Part shown: piece after piece, positions 16,264-26,021 of the stretch | Position numbering within the stretch: the first letter of the stretch is position 1 | Layout: the number at the start of each line of letters is the position of its first letter | Source of the DNA: Comamonas sp. SCN 65-56 | Lineage (GTDB): Bacteria; Pseudomonadota; Gammaproteobacteria; Burkholderiales; Burkholderiaceae_C | Direction of reading: 5' to 3' | NCBI RefSeq assembly: GCF_001724135.1 | Contig: NZ_MEDS01000008.1 | Span: 1-64,000, forward strand | DNA: 64,000 nucleotides | The notes under the pieces: model-generated | The model's input: the letters and a program-made list of their open reading frames with translations, nothing else | What the model was told of the DNA's origin: nothing | Databases searched by the model: none | Program-made: the position numbers and the translations under genes

Positions 16264-17505
16264 ATGAAGCTGATCGAACCCATCCTGGCGCAAGCCGCAG
16301 CCTTGACCCAATTGCGGCGGGATATCCATGCCCACCCCGAGCTGTGCTTCAAGGAGGAGCGCACCGCGGACCTGGTCGCAGCCAAGCTGACCGAATGGGG
16401 CATACCGGTGCACCGCGGCATGGGCACGACGGGTGTGGTCGGCATCGTGCACGGCCGGGATGGTGGCCAGAGCGGTCGCGCAATAGGCATGCGCGCCGAC
16501 ATGGATGCGCTGCCGATGACGGAATTCAACACCTTCGCCCACGCCAGCACCCACCCCGGCAAGATGCACGCCTGCGGGCACGACGGCCATACCGCCATGC
16601 TGCTGGCGGCAGCGCAGCACCTGGCCCGGCACCACGACTACGACGGTACCGTCTATCTCATCTTCCAGCCGGCGGAGGAAGGCGGTGGCGGCGCACGCGA
16701 GATGATCAGGGACGGCCTGTTCGAGCGCTTTGCCATGGAAGCCGTTTTCGGCATGCACAACTGGCCGGGGATGCCCGTCGGCACGCTGGCGGTCAGCACC
16801 GGACCCGTCATGGCGTCAAGCAACGAATTCAAGATCACCATCACCGGCAAGGGCGGACACGCCGCGCTGCCCCACCTGGGCATCGATCCGGTGCCTATCG
16901 CCTGCCAGATGGTGCAGGCTTTCCAGACCATCATTTCACGCAACCGCAAACCCATAGACGCAGGCGTGATTTCCGTCACCATGATCCACGCGGGAGAAGC
17001 CACCAACGTGATCCCCGATGCCTGCGAGCTGCAGGGCACGGTGCGCACCTTCACCTTCGAGACGCTGGACCTGATCGAGGCGCGCATGCGGGAAACGGCC
17101 GAAGGTATCGCCGCTGCCATGGGCGCGCGCTGCAGTTTCGAATTCCAGCGCAACTACCCGCCCACCATCAACACCGCCTACGAAGCGGACTTCTGTCGCC
17201 AGGTCATGGCCGACATCGTCGGCGAAGCCAATGCCCTGGCGCAGGAGCCCACCATGGGAGCAGAAGATTTCGCCTACATGCTGCAGGCCAAGCCCGGCGC
17301 CTATTGCTTCATCGGCAACGGCGAGGGCTCGCACCGCGAGCGCTACGAAGGCGGCGGGCATGATGCCGGGCCATGCACGCTGCACAACCCGCATTACGAT
17401 TTCAACGACGAGCTGATACCGCTGGGCGCGACCTATTGGGTGAACCTGGCACATGCCTGGCTGGCACACCAGCCACCTGCACGCCAGGCGGCAGGCCGTC
17501 AGTGA
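16264..17505 (+). CDS. M20 family amidohydrolase (hippurate hydrolase/N-acyl amino acid hydrolase type)
   Basis: 413 residues. Metal-site motifs of the M20D family are present: HACGHDGH with Cys104 and His106, PAEEGGGG with Glu138-Glu139, His165 in GMHNW, and a C-terminal histidine in LHNPHYDFND. The dimerisation domain contains GKGGHAALPHLGIDP. Enzymes of this family cleave N-acyl amino acids, hippurate or related amides in the cytoplasm. It is divergent from the liv operon, which suggests that the importer and the hydrolase handle related amides, but no shared regulator is visible. Its end overlaps the natural end of the convergent modE frame by a few bases. Confidence 0.93.
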   Translation: MKLIEPILAQAAALTQLRRDIHAHPELCFKEERTADLVAAKLTEWGIPVHRGMGTTGVVGIVHGRDGGQSGRAIGMRADMDALPMTEFNTFAHASTHPGKMHACGHDGHTAMLLAAAQHLARHHDYDGTVYLIFQPAEEGGGGAREMIRDGLFERFAMEAVFGMHNWPGMPVGTLAVSTGPVMASSNEFKITITGKGGHAALPHLGIDPVPIACQMVQAFQTIISRNRKPIDAGVISVTMIHAGEATNVIPDACELQGTVRTFTFETLDLIEARMRETAEGIAAAMGARCSFEFQRNYPPTINTAYEADFCRQVMADIVGEANALAQEPTMGAEDFAYMLQAKPGAYCFIGNGEGSHRERYEGGGHDAGPCTLHNPHYDFNDELIPLGATYWVNLAHAWLAHQPPARQAAGRQ

Positions 17506-18270
17506 TCCGGCACCAGGAGTGCCAACGCACTCGGCTCGGCCCATGCGCGCGCCGCTGCGCGCGCGCAGGCCTGATTGCGGCGGCGCAAACCCCACCAGTT
17601 GCAACCCGCCTTCGAGCTGCAGCACGACCTCATCGCCCAAGGCACCGCGCGCCACCCGCTGCACACGGCCAAGCCAGCAGTTGGGCTGCGCCGCATCCGG
17701 CGCCTGCGCCTGCGGCAGCACGCGTACCGCCGTGGCTTTGCACAACACCTGCACCTGCATGCCGGGGACGAGGCCGAGCAGCTGCGCGCTCTCTCGCGTG
17801 ATGCGCGCCAAGGCGGGCAGCGTACCCTGGTTGCGCGCCGCCAACGACACCTCCACCAGCGGGCCATCGCGGCGCAGACCGGTCACCACGCTGGGCCATT
17901 GGTTGCGCATGCTGGTGCGTATTGCCAGTTGTGCGGCAGCCGCATGCGCCGCGCCACCGCTCGCCACATCCGCGGCCACCTGCGCTCGCACGCGCACCAG
18001 CGCATCAGCCGCCTGCAGCAGTTCGCGTCCCGCATCGGTCAGCCGCGTACCGCCGCCACCCACGCCACCGACGGCGCGCCCCACCAGCGCCACGCCGGCA
18101 AGGTTGGTCAGGGTATCCAGCGCCTGCCAGGCCGCCTTGTAGCTCACGCCGACGCTGCGCGCCGCCTGCGAGATCGAGCCGCCCTTGTCGATCTCGCGCA
18201 GGATGGCGATGCGTCGGTCGGCCTTGTCCTGCCCCAGGGCATCCATCACGGAAAGTCTTTTCTTGCGCAT
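17499..18270 (-). CDS. modE: ModE-type molybdate-responsive regulator, apparent frameshift near the C-terminus
   Basis: The N-terminal winged helix contains ADRRIAILREIDKGGSISQA, SYKAAWQALDTLTNLAG and GGGGTRLTDAGRELL. Two Mop/TOBE domains follow; the second reaches LQLVGFAPPQSGLRAR. There the uninterrupted frame runs on to 16936, antisense to the hydrolase, giving an untypical tail. In the +1 frame the sequence reads AARAWAEPSALALLVPDH and stops at 17499, the expected end. The switch falls in a (GC)5 tract at 17557-17566; one more GC unit would restore a 257-residue protein. Start MRKKRL is a choice; upstream ATG and GTG codons exist. ModE senses molybdate and represses modABC, divergent here. 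Confidence 0.8.
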
Positions 18271-18317
18271 GACCGCCATCATGCCGCACTCGATGGGCGC
18301 CCGATGGTGCACCCCGG

Positions 18318-19119
<802 letters not shown>

Positions 19120-19210
19120 AGCTGTTTGCGCTCGTCACGACTCAGTTCCATGCATGTTTGATGGACAAGTCAATGTACGATAAGCGCTTGCAGCTTCACT
19201 CTCCATAGCA

Positions 19211-19891
19211 GTGCACTTTCTCTCGCCCGATGACTGGTCGGCCATACGGCTCACGCTGGAGCTGGCCGCTCTGACCACCATCGTGCTGCTGGTGCTGTGC
19301 ACGCCCATCGCCTGGTGGCTGGCGCACACGCCATCGCGCTGGCGTGCACCGGTGGGCGCGGTGGTCGCGCTGCCACTGGTGCTGCCACCCACGGTGATCG
19401 GTTTTTACCTGCTGATGTTGATGGGCCCGAGCGGCCCGGTGGGTCAGTTCACCCAGGCCATGGGCTGGGGTCGTCTGCCCTTCACCTTCGGCGGGCTGCT
19501 GGTGGGCTCCATCGTGTATTCACTGCCGTTCGCGGTGCAGCCCTTGCAACGCGCATTCGAGTCCGTGGGCACAAGGCCTCTGGAGGTCGCCGCCTCGCTC
19601 GGCGCCGGGCCGCTCGACCGCTTCTTCAGCGTCGCGCTGCCACTGGCACGCCCCGGATTCATCACCGCCGCCGTGCTTTCGTTCGCCCATACCGTGGGCG
19701 AGTTCGGCGTGGTGCTGATGCTGGGCGGCAACATCCCGGGCAAGACGCGCGTGGTTTCGGTCCAGATTTACGACCACGTCGAAGCCATGGAGTACACCCA
19801 GGCTCACTGGCTGGCGGGCGGCATGGTGGTGTTTGCCTTCGTCGTGCTGGTGCTGCTGCACTGGCTTCAGCCCAAGGGACGGCTGGCATGA
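19211..19891 (+). CDS. modB: Molybdate ABC transporter permease ModB
   Basis: 226 residues from a GTG start (MHFLSPDDWSAIRLTLELAA). About five membrane helices are visible. The ModB motifs are VLPPTVIGFYLLM, FTFGGLLVGSIVYSLPFAV and the EAA loop EVAASLGAGPLDRFFSVALP, followed by SFAHTVGEFGVVLMLGGNIP. The last four bases overlap the start of modC (ATGA), a standard coupling. No in-frame ATG lies near the conserved start, so the GTG is preferred. Confidence 0.95.
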   Translation: MHFLSPDDWSAIRLTLELAALTTIVLLVLCTPIAWWLAHTPSRWRAPVGAVVALPLVLPPTVIGFYLLMLMGPSGPVGQFTQAMGWGRLPFTFGGLLVGSIVYSLPFAVQPLQRAFESVGTRPLEVAASLGAGPLDRFFSVALPLARPGFITAAVLSFAHTVGEFGVVLMLGGNIPGKTRVVSVQIYDHVEAMEYTQAHWLAGGMVVFAFVVLVLLHWLQPKGRLA

Positions 19892-20964
19892 GCACGATGG
19901 CGGCGCGCCTGCGGCTGCAGCGTCCAGACTTCGTTCTGGACGTCGATCTGGCGCTTCCAGGCCACGGCGTCACCGCGCTGTTCGGTCCCTCGGGGTGCGG
20001 CAAGACCAGCCTTCTGCGCGCCATCGCGGGGCTGGATCGCGCGGCCGGGCGGGTCGAGGTCAATGGCCAGCTCTGGCAGGACGACGGCGCGCGCGCGTGG
20101 CTGCCCACGCACCGGCGCCAGCTTGGCTACGTGTTCCAGGAGGCCAGCCTGTTTGACCACCTCAATGTCCGGCGCAACATGGAATACGGCCTGCGTCGCC
20201 TGCCGCCCGCACGTCGGCGCGTACCGCTGGAGCGGGCGGTGGAGCTGCTGGGCCTGTCGGCGCTGACAGAGCGCATGCCGCACACCCTCTCCGGCGGCGA
20301 GCGCCAGCGGGTGGCGATCGCGCGCGCGCTTGCGACCAGCCCGCAACTGCTGCTGATGGATGAGCCACTCGCGGCGCTGGACAGCGCCCGCAAAGCGGAA
20401 GTGCTGCCCTATCTGGAGCGCCTGCAGCGCACGCTGGATATTCCCGTGCTCTATGTGAGCCACAGCCCCGAAGAAGTCGCACGACTGGCCTCCCACCTGG
20501 TGCTGCTGCAGCAAGGCCGCGTGCTGGCCCAAGGCGCCACCGCGCAGGTGCTGGCCCGCCTCGATCTGCCACCGGCGCACGGCGACGATGCCGCGGCGCT
20601 GGTGACCGCCACCGTGCTGCGCCACGACGCGCGCGACCAGTTGCTCAGCGTCGCCTTCGGCGGCGGCGAATTGCACCTCGTGAGCCCGCATTCGCATGCC
20701 CCGGGCAGCAGCGTGCGCTTGCGCGTTGCCGCGCGCGACGTGAGCCTGTCGCGCACCGCACCGGGCGACAGCACCATCCTCAACATCCTGCCGGCGCACA
20801 TCACGGAGCTCGCGTCGCAAGGCCCGGGGCTGGTCGCCGTTGCCCTCGATTGCGCCGGCACGCCGCTGCTGGCGCGCATCACCCGACGCTCTTGCGACCA
20901 TCTGGGCCTCGGGCCGGGGCAGAGCGTGTTCGCGCAGGTCAAGGGGGTGGCGCTGGTCGATTGA
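19888..20964 (+). CDS. modC: Molybdate ABC transporter ATP-binding protein ModC
   Basis: 358 residues. Walker A GPSGCGKTS (33-41), signature LSGGE (134-138), Walker B LLLMDE (154-159), switch His in YVSHSPEE. A C-terminal Mop/TOBE domain lies at about 290-355 (STILNILPAHITELASQGPG), the regulatory molybdate-binding part of ModC. It completes modABC. The last 26 bases overlap the convergent FUSC gene. No molybdenum cofactor genes are in the window, so the users of the metal are elsewhere. Confidence 0.95.
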   Translation: MSTMAARLRLQRPDFVLDVDLALPGHGVTALFGPSGCGKTSLLRAIAGLDRAAGRVEVNGQLWQDDGARAWLPTHRRQLGYVFQEASLFDHLNVRRNMEYGLRRLPPARRRVPLERAVELLGLSALTERMPHTLSGGERQRVAIARALATSPQLLLMDEPLAALDSARKAEVLPYLERLQRTLDIPVLYVSHSPEEVARLASHLVLLQQGRVLAQGATAQVLARLDLPPAHGDDAAALVTATVLRHDARDQLLSVAFGGGELHLVSPHSHAPGSSVRLRVAARDVSLSRTAPGDSTILNILPAHITELASQGPGLVAVALDCAGTPLLARITRRSCDHLGLGPGQSVFAQVKGVALVD

Positions 20965-23212
20965 CCGACGGCTTGGGCACCGTTGCCAGTTCGTCCAGCA
21001 CGGCCAGAGCATCGCCGCGGACCACGCCCGCCAGCCCTGTGGCCAGCGCCAGACGGCGCAACAGCCAGGGGCTGGAATCCGCCACGCGCGGGTCAGGCAG
21101 AGCTTCCGGCACGCCGAAGAGCGTGGCGTCCGCGTCTTCGCTCGCGGGGCCTGGAGCCGCCGCGGCGCATGGGGTGTCAAGATCGAGCTGCGCCTGAATC
21201 TCGCGGGCGGCGTCGGCCAGCGGCGCGGCCAGCCTGTCCAGTTGCAGGCGCTCACGGCGCAACAACAGCGTGGACTGCACCGCGCTCAACTGGCCCAGCA
21301 ACTGGTAGCCATGCGCCTGCAATTGTTCGAGCAGCGCAATCGGCGGCTGCACGGCGCGCGGCTCCACCAGCGCGCGGCGGGTGGCCTGCACCAAGGTCGA
21401 GAGCGCATCGTAGGCCTCGCGCCGCGCCAGCCGCCACGCCAGCTCCGGCTGCCCGGTGACCTCGGCCAAGGTGGCCAAGGCCAGCGACTGGCGTGCGTGC
21501 GCCGCCATCGCACGGCACACACGGCGCACCGTGGTGGCGATGCGCGTGCGCTCCCAGGAAGGCAGCACATAGGAGAACCCCCAGGCCAGCGCCGTTCCCA
21601 GCAGGGTATCGCCCACGCGCTCGGCGAAATCGAACGCCGAGCTGCTCCCGGCATAGAGAAGATGCGCCAGCACCAGGCCAAGCACCGAGCCCGCGACCGC
21701 GGTAATCACGTACTTGCGCACCACGAAAGCATGCGCCAACCCCTGCGCCAGCACCACCACCGCCAACAGCACCACTTCCGGCGGATGCAATGCCAGCAGC
21801 CCCACCGCCAGGGCGCTGCCGGCGAGCGTGCCGAGCACGCGCTCGGTACGCCGCTCCAGCGTCTGCGCGAGCGAGCCACGCAGCACGACGACGATGGTGA
21901 TCAGAATCCAGTAATCGCGCGAACCCCAAGGCTGCAACAGCGCCAGCCCATAGCCGGCACCAACGGCCAGAGCGGCACGCAAGGCATGGCGAAACGCCGG
22001 CTGGCGCCAGCGCAACAGCCCTCGCAAGGGCTGGCTGGACCAGTAGGCCGGGCTGACAAACAATTGCCAGCCGCTGCGCACCGCAGACAGGTCGGGCGCC
22101 TGCTCGCCGCGTGCCAGCGCCGCCAGCTGGCGCACCGCTCCGTTCTGGTCCGCCAGGCGAACACTGGCGCTGTGCAGCAAGGCGGCCTGGTGCATCACCT
22201 CGCCGGCGTCCGCCTGATCCCCTGCCTCCTCCAGCGCCTGCTGGTGCAAGGCGCGCAAGATGGCACCGTGATCGCGCGCGGCAGGCGGGCGCCGGCCCAG
22301 CAGCAGCGCATCCGCCACCTGCTCGACATCGTCGGCCATGGCGCGCGACACCGCCGCCAGCTGCTGCAGGCCCGCCGCCTGGGACGCCTGGATGCGCTCG
22401 ATATCCAGCTCGCTGGCGATCAGGCGGTCACGCATCTCCAGCACCACCACCAGCATGCCGGCAAGCTGCTGGCGCCGCGCGCTGCCGGGCGCTTCCAGAA
22501 TCAGATCGCGCGCTGCCTGCAACTGCTCGGCCAATGCCGCCTGACGCAGCAGCACTTCACCCAACGCATCCGGCCGCTGGCGGGTGCCCGGCTCCTGCGG
22601 CAGGCGCGTGACACGCTTGGCATGCGTGCGCAGCAGCGCCGCCACTGTCAGCAGCAGCTCTGCCAAGGTCTGCGCGCGGTAGCGCCCGTTGAGCACGGCA
22701 TTGGCGCCAGTGGCCCACAGCACGTACAGGCCGGCGCCCAGGCCGCACCAGCCGGTGCGCAACCACGCCTCATGCGCGTTGGCGGCAGGCTGGGGCGCCA
22801 TCGCCAGCAGCATGGCAAACATGAGGCCGGCCGCCACCGGCATGCCCGGGCGCCCCCAGGCCGTGGACAAAAACGCCAGAAAGGTGGCGGGTACCAGCAG
22901 CAGCCCCAACTCCAGCGGATGGCCGCGCAGCAACTGCACCGCAAGGAACAGCGGCAGGCCGAGCAGCGGCGCCACGATCAGATGCAGCCACTTGCCGCGC
23001 CGCGCACGCGGCATGTCGGGAATCAGCGCCACGATGACGCCAACACTGGCGCTGGAGGCCGCGCTCATGCCCAGCACCGCATGCACCAGCAACACGATCA
23101 GCAGCATGCCGAGCGCCACCGAAGTCCCGTTCAGCACAGCGGCGCTCAACACCGTGCGGCGCAACTGCCGCAGCCGAAGATGCACGAAGTGAGGGTCTGC
23201 CGCGTCGTTCAT
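20939..23212 (-). CDS. FUSC-family inner-membrane protein (YccS/aromatic-acid exporter-like)
   Basis: 757 residues from MNDAADPHFVHLRLRQLRRT. Two blocks of membrane helices are separated and followed by soluble helical regions: about 20-180, and about 425-560 with the FUSC hallmark FRHALRAALAVGAGYGLALL, WGSRDYWILITIVVVLRGS and QTLERRTERVLGTLAGSALA. This is the layout of YccS/YhfK/AaeB proteins, thought to be exporters of aromatic acids or other small molecules. The upstream start was set at Met in MNDAAD rather than a longer reading. It overlaps modC tail to tail by 26 bases. No substrate can be assigned. Confidence 0.85.
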   Translation of the reverse strand: MNDAADPHFVHLRLRQLRRTVLSAAVLNGTSVALGMLLIVLLVHAVLGMSAASSASVGVIVALIPDMPRARRGKWLHLIVAPLLGLPLFLAVQLLRGHPLELGLLLVPATFLAFLSTAWGRPGMPVAAGLMFAMLLAMAPQPAANAHEAWLRTGWCGLGAGLYVLWATGANAVLNGRYRAQTLAELLLTVAALLRTHAKRVTRLPQEPGTRQRPDALGEVLLRQAALAEQLQAARDLILEAPGSARRQQLAGMLVVVLEMRDRLIASELDIERIQASQAAGLQQLAAVSRAMADDVEQVADALLLGRRPPAARDHGAILRALHQQALEEAGDQADAGEVMHQAALLHSASVRLADQNGAVRQLAALARGEQAPDLSAVRSGWQLFVSPAYWSSQPLRGLLRWRQPAFRHALRAALAVGAGYGLALLQPWGSRDYWILITIVVVLRGSLAQTLERRTERVLGTLAGSALAVGLLALHPPEVVLLAVVVLAQGLAHAFVVRKYVITAVAGSVLGLVLAHLLYAGSSSAFDFAERVGDTLLGTALAWGFSYVLPSWERTRIATTVRRVCRAMAAHARQSLALATLAEVTGQPELAWRLARREAYDALSTLVQATRRALVEPRAVQPPIALLEQLQAHGYQLLGQLSAVQSTLLLRRERLQLDRLAAPLADAAREIQAQLDLDTPCAAAAPGPASEDADATLFGVPEALPDPRVADSSPWLLRRLALATGLAGVVRGDALAVLDELATVPKPSVNRPAPPP

Positions 23213-23422
23213 GCCTGTCGTGCGTCCCGCACTCGTGTGGTGCGTGCGATTATGTCCGAGGGCCTGGCACGCACCAGCACCCACACCTGCCCCCGTGGCG
23301 GACCCTTAGAATCTTCGCGTTGTCGCAAGGCTGCGCCGTACCACGAGCCACGCGGCAACCGCCCAAACCCCGCCGCACGCGCCAGGGGCCAAGCGCCCAT
23401 CCGGCCGTTTTCTGGAGACACC

Positions 23423-24031
23423 ATGCAGGCCCTGCTCTCGCTATCGCGAGCCATAGACAAGCTCAACAGCTTCGTCGGCAAATACGCCATCTGGCTGATC
23501 TTTGGCGCCACGGTCATCAGCGCCATCAACGCCACCATCCGCAAGCTGTTTGACTACAGCTCCAACGCCTACCTTGAAGTGCAGTGGTACCTGTTTGCCT
23601 GGTCCTTCCTGATCGCCGCGGGCTACACGCTGCTCAAGCGTGATCACGTGCGCATCGACGTGCTCAACAGCCACTTCCCCAAGAAGCTGCAGCTGGCCGT
23701 TGAAATCCTGGGCCTGATCTTCTTTCTCACGCCGCTGTGCGTGATGGTGATCTATTTCACCGTGCCGCTCACGATCCAGATGTTCAACACCGGCGAAATG
23801 TCGAACAACCCCGGCGGCCTGATCCGCTGGCCGGTGTGGGCGGCGCTGCCCATAGGCTTCACGCTGCTGCTGCTGCAGGGCTGGTCCGAGCTCATCAAAT
23901 GCATAGCGTTCCTGGCAGGCAAGGCGCCCGACCCGACGGAGAAAACCACGGACAAGACCGACGAAGAAAAGCTGATCGAGGCGCTGCGCAGCGAATCGGC
24001 CAAACCCGCCGCCCCCGCGCAGGCCCACTGA
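23423..24031 (+). CDS. dctQ: TRAP transporter small permease DctQ
   Basis: 202 residues with four hydrophobic segments. DctQ features include NAYLEVQWYLFAWSFLIAAG and LLKRDHVRIDVL, a conserved stretch between helices two and three, and NNPGGLIRWPVWAALPIGF before the last helix. A charged C-terminal tail (PTEKTTDKTDEEK) follows. GGAGACACC precedes the ATG. dctM starts 23 bases after the stop. DctQ and DctM together form the ion-driven TRAP permease. Confidence 0.93.
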   Translation: MQALLSLSRAIDKLNSFVGKYAIWLIFGATVISAINATIRKLFDYSSNAYLEVQWYLFAWSFLIAAGYTLLKRDHVRIDVLNSHFPKKLQLAVEILGLIFFLTPLCVMVIYFTVPLTIQMFNTGEMSNNPGGLIRWPVWAALPIGFTLLLLQGWSELIKCIAFLAGKAPDPTEKTTDKTDEEKLIEALRSESAKPAAPAQAH

Positions 24032-24054
24032 CACGACGCGAAAGATTCGACACC

Positions 24055-25911
24055 ATGGCATTCATCGCGTCCAACTTCGCCCCCATCATGTTCGTGGGGC
24101 TGATCTGTTTTCTGATTCTGGGTTTCCCCGTCGCCTTCAGCCTGGGCGCGGCCGGCATGTTCTTCGGCCTGCTCGGGGTGTATCTGGACATCTTCCCCTC
24201 GGCCATCCTCTCGGTGCTGCCGCTGCGCCTGATCGGCATCATGGCCAACGAGACACTGCTGGCGGTGCCCTTCTTCACCTTGATGGGGCTGATTCTCGAG
24301 CGCAGCGGCATGGCCGAGGACCTGCTGGAAACGGTGGGCCAGGTATTCGGCCCGCTGCGCGGGGGGCTGGCGCTCGCCGTGGTGCTGGTGGGCGCGATGC
24401 TGGCGGCCACCACCGGCGTCGTCGCCGCCTCGGTCATCTCCATGGGCCTCATCTCCATGCCCATCATGCTGCGCTACGGCTACAGCCGCAGCCTTGCCAG
24501 CGGCGTGATCGCTGCGTCGGGCACGCTGGCGCAGATCATTCCACCATCGCTCGTATTGATCGTGCTCGCCGACCAGATGGGCAAAAGCGTGGGCGACATG
24601 TACAAGGGTGCGTTCATCCCCGGCTTTGCGCTGATGGGGCTGTACATCCTGTGGGTGTTCTTCCTCGCGATGACCAAGCCCAAGATGGTGCCGGCGCTGC
24701 CGCCCGAGGCCCGCACCTTCCGCGAGCCCAATGGCCATACCGGTTATCTCTCGCTCTCCATGCTCGCGCTGCTCTCGACCGCCGTCGCGATCGCGCTCGG
24801 CATGAACATGGCGGCGGTGCACACCTGGTGGCAGGGCGAGCTGGTCGAGTTCGTGCCGACCGACGAGAAAATCGTCGTTGCGATGTGCGGCGGCAGCTTT
24901 TTCGCCTGGCTGATCGCCACCATCAACCGCATCACGCATCTGGGGCTGCTCTCCAAACTGGCCGAGCGCGTGACCTTCGTGCTGATCCCGCCGCTGCTGC
25001 TGATCTTCCTGGTGCTCGGCACCATCTTCCTCGGCGTCGCCACGCCGACCGAAGGCGGCGCCATGGGCGCCATGGGCGCGCTCATCATGGCCACGATGCG
25101 CAAACGTATCTCGTGGGCGCTGCTGCGCCAGGCGCTGGATACGACCACCAAGCTCGCGTCCTTCGTGATGTTCATCCTGATCGGCGCCACGGTGTTCAGC
25201 ATGGTGTTCCAGGCCGCGGACGGCCCGGTCTGGGTCGAACACCTGCTCTCCAAGCTGCCGGGCGGGCACCTGGGCTTTTTGATTTTCGTGAACGTGCTGG
25301 TGTTCTTCCTCGCGTTCTTCCTGGACTTCTTCGAGCTCTCGTTCATCGTCGTGCCGGTGCTCGCACCCATTGCCGACAAGATGGGTATCGATCTGATCTG
25401 GTTTGGCGTGCTGCTGGCGGTGAACATGCAGACCTCGTTCCTGCACCCGCCGTTCGGCTTTGCGCTGTTTTACCTGCGCTCGGTCGCACCTGAAAAGCCC
25501 TATGTGGACAGCCACACCGGCAAGCTGATGGAGCCGGTGACGACGATGCAGATCTACAAGGGCGCGATTCCCTTCCTGCTGGTGCAGCTGTCGATGGTCG
25601 CGATCCTGATCGCCTTCCCGGGGCTGGTCACGGGCGGTCTGGACAAGAAAGTGCAGGTGGACATGAACGCTGTGCAGCAGCAAATGCTGCAAGACCTCAA
25701 CGCCAACGACAACAGCTCCGATTTCAATACCGTGCCCGCCGCGCCGGATGCACCAGCCTCCCCAGGCGGTGCGGACACCGGGTCCGGTACGCCAGCGCCC
25801 TCCGATGGCACTGGGCTGCCCGGAGCGAGTGGCGACGATGGTGCTCAGGGAGGGGTTGGTGGCGAACCCGAGGACCCGATGAAGGCGATTCAGGAATCCA
25901 TAGGCAAATAG
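24055..25911 (+). CDS. dctM: TRAP transporter large permease DctM, with long C-terminal tail
   Basis: 618 residues with about 12-14 hydrophobic segments. TRAP DctM motifs: LAVPFFTLMGLILERSGMAE, GVVAASVISMGLISMPIM, GTLAQIIPPSLVLIVLADQ and GVATPTEGGAMGAMGALI; late in the protein, NMQTSFLHPPFGFALFYLR. The family usually runs about 430-600 residues. Here about 65 extra residues rich in Pro, Ala, Gly and Asp (from about NSSDFNTVPAAPDAP to MKAIQESIGK) extend the end; they look disordered. The operon with dctQ ends at the terminator 25951-25980. Confidence 0.94.
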   Translation: MAFIASNFAPIMFVGLICFLILGFPVAFSLGAAGMFFGLLGVYLDIFPSAILSVLPLRLIGIMANETLLAVPFFTLMGLILERSGMAEDLLETVGQVFGPLRGGLALAVVLVGAMLAATTGVVAASVISMGLISMPIMLRYGYSRSLASGVIAASGTLAQIIPPSLVLIVLADQMGKSVGDMYKGAFIPGFALMGLYILWVFFLAMTKPKMVPALPPEARTFREPNGHTGYLSLSMLALLSTAVAIALGMNMAAVHTWWQGELVEFVPTDEKIVVAMCGGSFFAWLIATINRITHLGLLSKLAERVTFVLIPPLLLIFLVLGTIFLGVATPTEGGAMGAMGALIMATMRKRISWALLRQALDTTTKLASFVMFILIGATVFSMVFQAADGPVWVEHLLSKLPGGHLGFLIFVNVLVFFLAFFLDFFELSFIVVPVLAPIADKMGIDLIWFGVLLAVNMQTSFLHPPFGFALFYLRSVAPEKPYVDSHTGKLMEPVTTMQIYKGAIPFLLVQLSMVAILIAFPGLVTGGLDKKVQVDMNAVQQQMLQDLNANDNSSDFNTVPAAPDAPASPGGADTGSGTPAPSDGTGLPGASGDDGAQGGVGGEPEDPMKAIQESIGK

Positions 25912-25950
25912 CCGCAGGTACGCGCCCCGTGGGCGCGCATCCCCCAAACG

Positions 25951-25980
25951 AAAAACCGCAGTCGATGACTGCGGCTTTTG
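25951..25980. terminator. Bidirectional terminator between dctM and dctP
   Basis: A perfect 8-base stem CCGCAGTC / GACTGCGG with a 3-base loop is flanked by AAAAA on the left and CTTTTG on the right, so it can stop transcription from both converging genes. Confidence 0.85.
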
Positions 25981-26021
25981 TGTCTGCCCCGCCCCGACAG
26001 GCGGGTGGGCAGTGTGTTGCC

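Noticed and set aside
16936-17498. The long C-terminal extension of the modE frame
   Set aside because: It is antisense to the M20 hydrolase and lacks family features; the frameshift at the GC tract explains it better.
20840-24031. A 1063-codon open frame on the plus strand through the FUSC gene
   Set aside because: It is antisense to a clear FUSC protein and its translation is rich in Gln, Arg and His, as shadow frames in GC-rich DNA are. Only its end (from 23423) is a real gene, dctQ.
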